Shown: positions 1 to 6,203 of the stretch, one piece after another
Numbering within the stretch: the first letter of the stretch is position 1
Layout of the letters: each line of letters begins with the position of its first letter
Made by a program: the position numbers and the translations under genes
Notes under the pieces: generated by a model
The model's database searches: none
Seen by the model: only the letters and a program-made list of their open reading frames with translations
Told to the model about the DNA's origin: nothing
Assembly: GCA_017514645.1 (NCBI GenBank)
Contig: JAFWJP010000243.1
Span: 1 to 10,824 of the forward strand
From: Solobacterium sp.
GTDB taxonomy: Bacteria > Bacillota_I > Bacilli_A > Erysipelotrichales > Erysipelotrichaceae
DNA: 10,824 bases
Direction of reading: 5' to 3'

Positions 1-756
1 ATCCACAACATTGAGCATCAGCCCCTGTTCCAGCAGTTCATCCATGTATCTTCCTTCCCCGACAAAGACGATCCGCTCATCCCTCTCAAGAAGCGGGAAC
101 CTGTGCCAGTACATCCTTGCGCAGATTTCATAGGGATTGAACAGCGTCAGATTGTCCGGCAGTTGATCCGGTTCATACATGCTCAGGCAGTACACTCTGC
201 AGTCCAGTCCGCTCAGCGCGGCTGCTGTACGGCTGTTCTGGAAATCATGTTCGCTCATGCAGAATACCGAAGCTTCCGTGCCCGGCGCTTTACGCTCGAT
301 CAGTTCTTCCGGCGGCATTGTTGTGGCGATCCCCGCAGAAGAACTTGATTCCCCGCAGAAGAAGATCAGACCGTCCAGCCTGCGCGCCAGTGTTTCCGCT
401 TCTTCGGACCTGTCCACGAAAATGTACAGCGGCCTGCGGCGGTTGTTTCTCAGGAGCCACAGAGGATACACCTTATCCCTCATCAGCAGTACACAGGAAC
501 TGATGATCAAGGCAAGAACACCCAGGCTCAGCAGCTGGAATACCGCACCGATGATCCTGCCTCCCGCTGTGACCGGATACAGATCGCCGTAGCCGACGGT
601 TGTCATCGTTGTCAAAGAATACCAGACCGCTTCCGCCCAGGTATGGATCGTCGCGTCCGGCGCAGAGGCTTCCGCAGCCCGCAGCAGTACCAGCAGGATC
701 ACATATACTGCCAGAATCCCGGCAGTATACAGTATTTTCCGATTACTGTTCTTCAT
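1..756 (-). CDS. Two-TM potassium channel with Rossmann (TrkA-N/RCK-like) cytoplasmic region, C-terminus cut by window edge
   Basis: Reading the minus strand from the ATG at 756 gives 252 codons without a stop up to base 1, so the 3' end lies outside. Residues about 9-27 form a first membrane helix. Residues 43-60 are a pore loop with the filter TVGYGD (53-58), the signature of K+ channels, and about 66-92 form a second helix. A basic stretch (RNNRRR, 103-108) leads into a Rossmann-like strand-helix unit (109-130), and a second nucleotide-binding-like motif, FVGEGRYMDELL, begins near residue 231. The order TM-pore-TM-Rossmann is that of RCK-regulated channels. The likely role is a K+ channel at the cytoplasmic membrane gated by a nucleotide or by its partner. 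The start has GAGAGGTG upstream and overlaps the stop of the preceding gene by 14 nt, so the two are probably cotranslated. Ion selectivity is inferred from the filter only. Confidence 0.87.
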   Translation of the reverse strand, partial: MKNSNRKILYTAGILAVYVILLVLLRAAEASAPDATIHTWAEAVWYSLTTMTTVGYGDLYPVTAGGRIIGAVFQLLSLGVLALIISSCVLLMRDKVYPLWLLRNNRRRPLYIFVDRSEEAETLARRLDGLIFFCGESSSSAGIATTMPPEELIERKAPGTEASVFCMSEHDFQNSRTAAALSGLDCRVYCLSMYEPDQLPDNLTLFNPYEICARMYWHRFPLLERDERIVFVGEGRYMDELLEQGLMLNVVD

Positions 757-1918
757 TCTGCACCTCTCTGATCATTCCGGGGATCATACGTATATTATCA
801 ATGTCCATCTTTTTATAGTCCCTGCGGATCCCGGTATACTGCGCTTCCAGTTCCGCAAGGCTGTCCAGCTGATCCCAGTCTGTCATACAGGCATGTCTGC
901 GGTTCACATCATCCTTGGTAATGCGGATCAAGGAAGCAGCCCCTTCTGCTTTCTGTTTCCGGTACCGTTCGCCCCGCTGACGTATTTCCTCTTCCGTCAT
1001 GCGCTGATAGCCCATGCAGGCATGGAACGCCCACCAGCGCAGGTGTTCCGTCTTTCCGAGTACGTTCAGGGTATCCGCGCCTGGTTCAAACCCGTTCCTG
1101 AGCACATCTTCCCGGGATGTACCGCACGAGAACAGCACGGCATCCATGAAGTCCGCGCTGGCCCGGCAGCTCATCCGGCTGAAGTAATCGCAGTCCTTCC
1201 AGTCCTCTTCGACGCTTCTGCCTTCTTCCAGGTGATACTGATGGTTCAGGATCATGGCCATCCGATCCATCTTCTCGTGGTCCAGGATCTCCGGGGAAAG
1301 CAGACGGGTCAGGGTCGTAATGCCTGTTTCATAGGAGAAGCGGCTCACACCGGAAGCGGAGCACTGTACAATGTCCGCTTTGGATCCCGCGTCCCGCAGG
1401 AACTCCGTCAGTTCACCGGCGATTTCGTTGTTTTCCTTTTCGTTTCCGGTGCATACCGCAATATAGTTCAGCGTACTGCGTTTTTCATACAGGTAGTTGT
1501 AGAAGGAGATGCTGCGGGCGTTCTCTTCCCGGAATTCCACGTTGAAATCCTGCTGAATACCGGGATAGCGGTAGTTGAAGCTGCCGGAGCGCGCGTTGTA
1601 CGAGTCCGCAATGACAACCGCATGGAAGCGGCTTCCGCAGAACTGGGCGTTCATCAGCAGACTGCGCAGAGCAGCCTGTCCGACATTGCCGAAGCCGATC
1701 ACCACAGCCTCAAAGTTCTCCTGTGCAGTACCGTCTTCCCCGAAGGTCATGGTCCGGTACGGCGGATAGGTCCGCACCATCAGGCGGGCTGCCAATTCCG
1801 CACGGTCGAACGCAAATACGGAGCCGTATCCGTAAACGTTCCTATTTTCATCATTCTGCAGCGTGCCGGCTGCGTATGCGTCGTCCGTGATCAGGGTCAG
1901 TCTCGTTTTCTCCGGCAT
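743..1918 (-). CDS. TrkA-N-like NAD-binding protein with C-terminal RyR-like domain (probable second half of a split channel subunit)
   Basis: 391 aa from the ATG at 1918; a GTG at 1921 directly before it is an alternative start. Residues about 71-88 hold a Rossmann glycine motif (VVIGFGNVG), followed by a second half with alternating strands and helices to about 205, as in TrkA-N/RCK domains. Residues about 288-378 look like a RyR repeat domain of the bacterial type: EHLRW (291-295), a following GY (303-304), HACMTDWDQLD (342-352) and a terminal YKKMDIDNIRMIP (368-380). There is no membrane helix and no strong ribosome site (only a weak AAGAG). The upstream frame ends inside this start (TGATG), and the protein begins in the middle of what looks like a continuous Rossmann region. 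It is therefore probably the C-terminal half of a roughly 620-aa protein separated by a frame change. If translated alone, it would be a cytoplasmic regulator coupled to its neighbours. Ligand unknown; nucleotide or ADP-ribose-like ligands are speculative. Confidence 0.75.
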   Translation of the reverse strand: MPEKTRLTLITDDAYAAGTLQNDENRNVYGYGSVFAFDRAELAARLMVRTYPPYRTMTFGEDGTAQENFEAVVIGFGNVGQAALRSLLMNAQFCGSRFHAVVIADSYNARSGSFNYRYPGIQQDFNVEFREENARSISFYNYLYEKRSTLNYIAVCTGNEKENNEIAGELTEFLRDAGSKADIVQCSASGVSRFSYETGITTLTRLLSPEILDHEKMDRMAMILNHQYHLEEGRSVEEDWKDCDYFSRMSCRASADFMDAVLFSCGTSREDVLRNGFEPGADTLNVLGKTEHLRWWAFHACMGYQRMTEEEIRQRGERYRKQKAEGAASLIRITKDDVNRRHACMTDWDQLDSLAELEAQYTGIRRDYKKMDIDNIRMIPGMIREVQNEEQ

Positions 1919-2616
1919 CACCTGCAGCTCTTCAGCGACTCGCAGAGCTGCTTTGCGTACTTGATGTTCCGGCCGGGATCTTCGTCCAGACAGTATACCT
2001 GCAGCTTCCGGTTTCCCCGGTGCATTCCTGTCCTTCGCACGAAGTCTTCATCCGCCTCCCGGGCAGAAGGATCGGAGAACAGAATACTGCCCATACGGAC
2101 GATCTGCCCTTCTTTATCATTGGAAGCACTGCCGGCGAACACAACGACATTGTCCTTGGTCTGCAGCTTCTCGGCAAAGGCTACCGAATCATCATTCACT
2201 CCGTAGATCAGATAGATGTCCTTCCGATTGATCAGCGCCAGGTTCAGCACTTTCAGCAGCCGTGAGCCGATGGTCGTCAGTACTGCACTGGCGGTGCAGT
2301 ACAGCGCTGTCAGGTGCACCAGGTAGATGAATACCTGCGCAGCCGGGTTCTGGAACGCCGGCGCAGCACTGACAGCACTGATTTCATTTCTCCCCAGGAA
2401 CATGCAGAAAACGGAAAACAGCGCCCGCATGATTGCCTGCGGAATACTGCGGTAGATCACCGAATACCCGTATCCGTAGATGCAGGCACCGGAAACAGCC
2501 GCAAAGAACAGCAGCCAGCCTGATAACTTCGCATTGATCTTAGGCTGGAAGCCCAGGGAAACAAGTACGAGCAGAAACAGTATCCCTGTCAGAACAACCA
2601 CAAAAAGCGAAACCAT
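1918..2616 (-). CDS. Membrane protein with channel-like TM region and N-terminal part of a Rossmann domain (probable first half of a split channel subunit)
   Basis: 232 aa from the ATG at 2616, chosen because GGAGG sits 9 nt upstream (plus-strand cctcc, 2626-2630). An in-frame ATG at 2658 has no ribosome site. Hydrophobic helices lie at about 3-22, 32-52, 60-75 and 93-118. The last two flank a short loop, as in a TM-pore-TM unit, but the loop has no GYG filter. A Rossmann-like segment starts at IYLIYGVNDDS (134-144), has strand VVVF at 157-160, and continues until the frame closes with TGA right at the start of the next frame. The protein ends abruptly within the second half of that domain, so a frameshifted ancestral fusion with the next frame is likely. 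The architecture mirrors the channel gene at 1-756, minus the filter, so it may be a non-conducting or regulatory partner subunit. Transport specificity cannot be read from the sequence. Confidence 0.72.
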   Translation of the reverse strand: MVSLFVVVLTGILFLLVLVSLGFQPKINAKLSGWLLFFAAVSGACIYGYGYSVIYRSIPQAIMRALFSVFCMFLGRNEISAVSAAPAFQNPAAQVFIYLVHLTALYCTASAVLTTIGSRLLKVLNLALINRKDIYLIYGVNDDSVAFAEKLQTKDNVVVFAGSASNDKEGQIVRMGSILFSDPSAREADEDFVRRTGMHRGNRKLQVYCLDEDPGRNIKYAKQLCESLKSCR

Positions 2617-2648
2617 CCCGTGTTCCTCCGAATCGTATCTACACTGAA

Positions 2649-2677
2649 ATAGTAACATATCCCGAAATCCGTTTCAC
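2649..2677 (-). promoter_or_regulatory. Candidate promoter of the channel gene set
   Basis: On the minus strand, GTGAAA (-35, 4 of 6 matches) is followed after 17 nt by TACTAT (-10). It lies about 30 nt upstream of the ribosome site for the start at 2616, and no gene precedes it without an intervening terminator. Only the -10 is convincing. Confidence 0.4.
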
Positions 2678-2691
2678 CTGTTCAGATGTTA

Positions 2692-2719
2692 CGGAAACCG
2701 CATTATTGTGCGGCTTCCG
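2692..2719 (-). other. Strong 11-bp stem-loop between the LicD terminator and the channel promoter
   Basis: CGGAA and CCGCA arms pair with TGCGG and TTCCG around a 6-nt loop. One A/C mismatch on the plus strand becomes a G-U pair in minus-strand RNA, which makes the stem continuous in that direction. No T-run follows, so it is not a standard terminator. It could be a second processing or read-through barrier, or a protein-binding palindrome. A 9-nt direct repeat (CGGACAGTA) lies at 2718-2726 and 2749-2757. Confidence 0.55.
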
Positions 2720-2756
2720 GACAGTACTGCGATGGTTTTTCCTGCGTACGGACAGT

Positions 2757-2785
2757 AAAAAGGGCGGCTGTGCATCCAACCGTCC
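2757..2785 (-). terminator. Rho-independent terminator of the cytidylyltransferase/ThDP/LicD operon
   Basis: Read on the minus strand: a 9-nt arm GGACGGTTG, a 6-nt loop, the arm CAGCCGCCC and then TTTTT. The stem pairs fully apart from one A/C mismatch and one G-U pair. It sits 19 nt after the LicD stop, the usual place for an operon end. Confidence 0.8.
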
Positions 2786-2804
2786 TTCCTTGTGTCACAG
2801 GGTA

Positions 2805-3629
2805 TTACTCTACATCCTTCCATTCCGCATCATACACATGATGCGATTTCTGCTTTTCCGGCGGAGGCAGCTGCATGTAGTCGCTGTTGTAGAATCCGCT
2901 CAGAATCTCATCATACCGGGCAGGAATCTGAAAAGTATACTCTTCAAAGGGTACTTTAATGTACTCCGAGAACCATTCTTTGTGCAGGATTTCCTTGAGT
3001 CCGTTGTGCGCCGCGCATACAAAGCCGACATACTGCGTCATTTCCGGTCCTTCAAAGCGCCGGCATGTCTCATCCAGTTCCTTGATCAGCTGCGGGCGGA
3101 TCCCCTTCGGCGCCATGGCTTTGAGAACAGCGATGACAGCATTCTTGTACCAGGCACGTTCCTTGATGATCTTCCAGTTCTGCACATCGATCCGATGACG
3201 GATCTCCATCGTGTCTTCGAACAGCTTTCCGGCTTCCTCCATAGTATCTCCGGCGTTGTCCAGCGGGAAGATATCCAGATAAATGCCCAGTTCCAGCTCG
3301 GAGTCCGCGGCTTCCCGCAGGACCGTGCCTGTATGATGCAGCTTGCCGGAGGAAACATACAGGTCCGGTTCTTCGTGATACGTTACGAATTCATATTCCG
3401 GACGGGTCTTCTCCTGCGGATACAGTTCCCGGAACCGTTCATAGTCCCTGCGCGGCATACCGACATCAATGTCGTCATCCCAGGGTATAAAGCCATGATG
3501 GCGCACCGCACCCAGCATGGATCCGCCGGTGAGGAACCAGTCCAGCTGATGGGCATCGCAGAATGCCGCAAAGTCCACCAGCATTTCCAGCATGATCCTC
3601 TTCTGCTCTTCGAGTCCGATCTTCTTCAT
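2805..3629 (-). CDS. LicD family phosphotransferase (surface glycan decoration)
   Basis: 274 aa, the usual LicD length. The family core is near the N-terminus: FLTGGSMLGAVRHHGF (32-47), then PWDDDIDVGMPR (49-60), with the acidic cluster D51-D53/D55 expected to bind metal and the CDP-substrate in this nucleotidyltransferase fold. LicD proteins move phosphocholine or related phospho-alcohols from a CDP carrier onto teichoic acids or other glycans. The eukaryotic relatives fukutin and FKRP transfer ribitol phosphate. There is no signal peptide or membrane helix, so it should act at the inner face of the membrane. The start overlaps the previous stop by 4 nt (ATGA) and is the last gene of the operon. 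The upstream partner is an IspD/TarI-type cytidylyltransferase rather than a LicC-type one, so the transferred group is probably not choline; this is inference. No licA, licB or choline transporter is seen nearby. Confidence 0.9.
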   Translation of the reverse strand: MKKIGLEEQKRIMLEMLVDFAAFCDAHQLDWFLTGGSMLGAVRHHGFIPWDDDIDVGMPRRDYERFRELYPQEKTRPEYEFVTYHEEPDLYVSSGKLHHTGTVLREAADSELELGIYLDIFPLDNAGDTMEEAGKLFEDTMEIRHRIDVQNWKIIKERAWYKNAVIAVLKAMAPKGIRPQLIKELDETCRRFEGPEMTQYVGFVCAAHNGLKEILHKEWFSEYIKVPFEEYTFQIPARYDEILSGFYNSDYMQLPPPEKQKSHHVYDAEWKDVE

Positions 3630-5410
3630 TTCCAGTATGCTTTCTCCAGCTCTTCCTTGAGCACTTCTTCATCCAGATAGGGGTAGAGATTGGAATAGGC
3701 AGGCATACGGAATGTCCCGTCCGGATTGGCGATGGAACGGATTCTGGGCTGGATGTCCAGACCGGTCTGTACCTTGACCTCGCAGATCACCGGTCCTTCG
3801 CTGTCCAGTACACTCCGTATTGTTTCTTCCATCTCTGCCGGATCTTCCAAGTGAACGAACTTCAGCCCGTAGGCTTCCGCAATCCTGCCCAGTTCTGGAA
3901 TCGGAACACCCTTCTCGATATCCGCACCGAACGGTGGTTTGATATTGTAGCCGCCCTGGGACATCCGAATGAATTCGTAGCCATCATTTGAAAGTACGAA
4001 AAGCTTCAGCGGCACCTGGTATTTCACCAGCGTAGCGAATTCCTGGATGTTCATCTGCAGGCTGCCGTCGCCGGTGAAGCAGATGGTACGGCTCTTTGTA
4101 CCGTTTGCCTGTGCATGCCCGATCGCTGTCGCCCAGAAGCCCATAGCGGAAAGGCCGCCGGAGATGAATACCCGCTGTCCTTTCTTCACCTGCCAGGTCT
4201 GCGCTGTCAGGCTGCAGGAAGAGCCTGTATCCGCTGCCACGATGTCGTTTTCGCCGGCAAGCGTGGTTACGGTATGCAACAGATGATACGGATTGATCAC
4301 ATCGGTCCGGAAGTATTCTTCATGCATGATGGGATATCTCTTCTTCCAGTCCCTGCAGCAATCACACCAGTATCCATGATCTGCTTTGATGTTCTCCTTC
4401 TCCAGTTTTTCCACTGCCTGGCTCAGGAAGTCATACAGATCCCCTTCGATGGTGACATCGATCGGAACGCCGTACTTCACCAGCTCTGCCGGGTCGCATT
4501 CCACAAGGGTCTTGTGCGACTGATTGGAGAAGACCTCTACATTGTATCCCGTTGTATTCGGTGCCAGATGGCTGCCCAGAATCAGCAGTTCATCACAGGT
4601 CTCGAGCGCAAAGTGGGACGGACGGCTGCCGTGCGTCCCGCACCTGCCTACAAAATACGGACTGTCGCTCTCTATGGTATCAATGCCCATCCGGGAATTG
4701 ACCACCGGCAGGTCCAGCCGTTCTATGAACCGATGGAACAGTTCTGTGCTGCCGGACAGGCGGATGCCCTGTCCCGCAAGCACCAGCGGCCGTTCGGCCT
4801 TCATCAGCCGCTCCAGCACAGCCTGTACGGTATCTGCCGGAATGGTTTCTGCCCCAAAGGCCTCCTCAGGCGGGTAGGCGCAAGGGCACGACGCGCCCTG
4901 GATGTTGATGGGGATCTCAATGCATACCGGTCCCGGACGCCCCGTGGAGGCCGTATGATACGCATCCACGATGACTTCCGCGGTCTTTGCCGGATCATCC
5001 AGCAGCCAGTGCTTCTTCGTTACCGGTTCCATCAACGGTCCGGTCTTGACATCCTGGGTGCCGTACTGCCGGATGGGATGGTCCAGCTCATAGTGTACAT
5101 GCGCAGAGTTCGAGTTTCCGGTGATCAGAATGACCGGGGAAGAATCGGTATAGGCCTGGGCCATGCCCGTAATCGTATTGGTCAAGGCCGGTCCGTTGGT
5201 CACAAATGCCAGTCCGGGCTTTCCGGATACCCTTGCGTACCCGTCCGCAGCCATGACCACGGCCTGTTCATGGTTCATGAAGGTATAGTGGAATTTCTCT
5301 GCCGCGCTGAGGGCCTTGCAGATCCACAGCGCAGCACCGCCTACGATGACATAAGCCTGCTCGATTCCCTTATCCTCGAGGTATTTCACAATGTATTCCG
5401 AAACATTCAT
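3626..5410 (-). CDS. Thiamine-diphosphate-dependent enzyme, acetolactate-synthase-like (IlvB family), in a surface-glycan operon
   Basis: 594 aa from the ATG at 5410, preferred over the farther in-frame ATG at 5527 because AGGAG lies just upstream and the ATGA overlap with the preceding gene is typical of this operon. The order is that of the family: Pyr domain with the conserved cofactor-activating Glu in NHEQA (E48), a central domain (about 190-330), and a PP domain with the ThDP/Mg2+ motif GDGS (447-450) and NDGY 24 residues after it (475-478). An insert with CDCC (349-352) joins the last two domains. The C-terminus (about 550-594) is longer than the catalytic core requires. The chemistry would be decarboxylation or carboligation of a 2-oxo acid. 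The genes around it point to making a precursor for a CDP-linked surface group rather than to branched-chain amino acids. No small regulatory subunit is adjacent. Sulfo- or phosphonopyruvate decarboxylase is less likely because those proteins are shorter and no PEP mutase is present. Substrate unknown. Confidence 0.88.
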   Translation of the reverse strand: MNVSEYIVKYLEDKGIEQAYVIVGGAALWICKALSAAEKFHYTFMNHEQAVVMAADGYARVSGKPGLAFVTNGPALTNTITGMAQAYTDSSPVILITGNSNSAHVHYELDHPIRQYGTQDVKTGPLMEPVTKKHWLLDDPAKTAEVIVDAYHTASTGRPGPVCIEIPINIQGASCPCAYPPEEAFGAETIPADTVQAVLERLMKAERPLVLAGQGIRLSGSTELFHRFIERLDLPVVNSRMGIDTIESDSPYFVGRCGTHGSRPSHFALETCDELLILGSHLAPNTTGYNVEVFSNQSHKTLVECDPAELVKYGVPIDVTIEGDLYDFLSQAVEKLEKENIKADHGYWCDCCRDWKKRYPIMHEEYFRTDVINPYHLLHTVTTLAGENDIVAADTGSSCSLTAQTWQVKKGQRVFISGGLSAMGFWATAIGHAQANGTKSRTICFTGDGSLQMNIQEFATLVKYQVPLKLFVLSNDGYEFIRMSQGGYNIKPPFGADIEKGVPIPELGRIAEAYGLKFVHLEDPAEMEETIRSVLDSEGPVICEVKVQTGLDIQPRIRSIANPDGTFRMPAYSNLYPYLDEEVLKEELEKAYWK

Positions 5411-6117
5411 GATCTTTTCTCCTGTTCCAGGACATAGATCAGCGCCTTGAACAGCATCAGGTCTTCTTTGGAAGTAATCTTGAAGTTGAAGTCTGAACCA
5501 CGTACAAACCATACACGGTGACCGCACTCGATCAACAGTGTACAGGTCGCAACAGACCCCGTGATTCCCTTCGCCTTCGCTTCCTCGTGCAGTGCCAGCA
5601 TGTCTTTCAGACTCATCGTATGGGGCGTCTGCGTCCGGTACAGCGTTTCCCGGTCATAGCTGACAACAGAACTGATCTTGTCCGGCGTCTCCAGCATTGC
5701 TTCCTTGCAGTCGATTGCAGTAATTGCGTTTCCGTGCAGTCTGCAGGTTTCAATGTTCGCACTGATGATCTCCGGCTCCAGATACGGACGTGAGCCATCC
5801 TGTACCAGAACAATATCCTCCGGACTGCATTCCTCCGCAATGACCTTCAGTACGTTTTCAATGGATTCCTGACCTGTCTTTCCGCCTCGTACAATACCCT
5901 TCAGTTTTGTAATGCCGAACTGCTTGGCATAAAGATCCATGAATCCTTCCCAGCCTTCCAGACACGCAACATAGATCGCGTCGATTTCCGGATGTCTCTG
6001 GAACGCTTCCATGGTATAGATGATGATCGGCTTATCATAAACATTGATAAATTGTTTCGGTACGATCTGGCCTGTTCTGGTCCCGATACCTCCGGCAGTA
6101 ATCAATGCAATGTTCAT
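5407..6117 (-). CDS. IspD/TarI-family CTP-dependent cytidylyltransferase
   Basis: 236 aa, the usual length. N-terminal CTP-binding signature AGGIGTR (8-14) with PKQF (20-23); the metal/sugar-phosphate region QDGSRPYL (106-113), where housekeeping IspD normally has H-D-A-V-R-P; RTQTPHTM (161-168), and NFKITSKEDL (211-220) near the end. These mark the GT-A-like fold that forms CDP-sugar alcohols from CTP and a polyol phosphate. Housekeeping IspD makes CDP-methylerythritol for isoprenoids; TarI-type relatives make CDP-ribitol for teichoic acid. Linkage to LicD and a ThDP enzyme favours the glycan role, and no MEP-pathway gene is adjacent. AGGA lies about 9 nt before the ATG. It is the first gene of the operon, with a good promoter just upstream. 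The exact polyol substrate is inferred, not seen. Confidence 0.88.
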   Translation of the reverse strand: MNIALITAGGIGTRTGQIVPKQFINVYDKPIIIYTMEAFQRHPEIDAIYVACLEGWEGFMDLYAKQFGITKLKGIVRGGKTGQESIENVLKVIAEECSPEDIVLVQDGSRPYLEPEIISANIETCRLHGNAITAIDCKEAMLETPDKISSVVSYDRETLYRTQTPHTMSLKDMLALHEEAKAKGITGSVATCTLLIECGHRVWFVRGSDFNFKITSKEDLMLFKALIYVLEQEKRS

Positions 6118-6147
6118 AAATGTGTCCTGCCTTTCTTTGTTAGTTTC

Positions 6148-6177
6148 ATTATACGGTTTCTGTATGCTGTATGCTAA
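6148..6177 (-). promoter_or_regulatory. Promoter of the cytidylyltransferase/ThDP/LicD operon
   Basis: Minus strand: TTAGCA (-35) then 18 nt then a perfect TATAAT (-10, plus-strand 6148-6153). A 7-nt direct repeat GCATACA lies in the spacer. Transcription would start about 25 nt before the start codon at 6117. Confidence 0.65.
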
Positions 6178-6203
6178 TCCCTCTGCGAATCAGGCAAATT
6201 CCT

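Noticed and set aside
893..2206. Long open frame on the plus strand opposite the channel genes
   Set aside because: It runs antisense to frames with recognisable domains, has no ribosome site, and its translation shows no family motif.
4115..5437. Long open frame on the plus strand opposite the ThDP enzyme
   Set aside because: The minus strand carries a complete catalytic ThDP protein; the plus frame has no start context or motif and reflects codon composition.
3626..5527. Longer start for the ThDP enzyme at 5527
   Set aside because: The extra 39 residues have no homology pattern and overlap the cytidylyltransferase by over 100 nt, while the start at 5410 has AGGAG and an ATGA overlap.
2805..6117. 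Phosphonate (aminoethylphosphonate) pathway
   Set aside because: No PEP mutase or aminotransferase is present, the ThDP protein is far longer than phosphonopyruvate decarboxylase, and the cytidylyltransferase is IspD-like rather than LicC/PntC-like.
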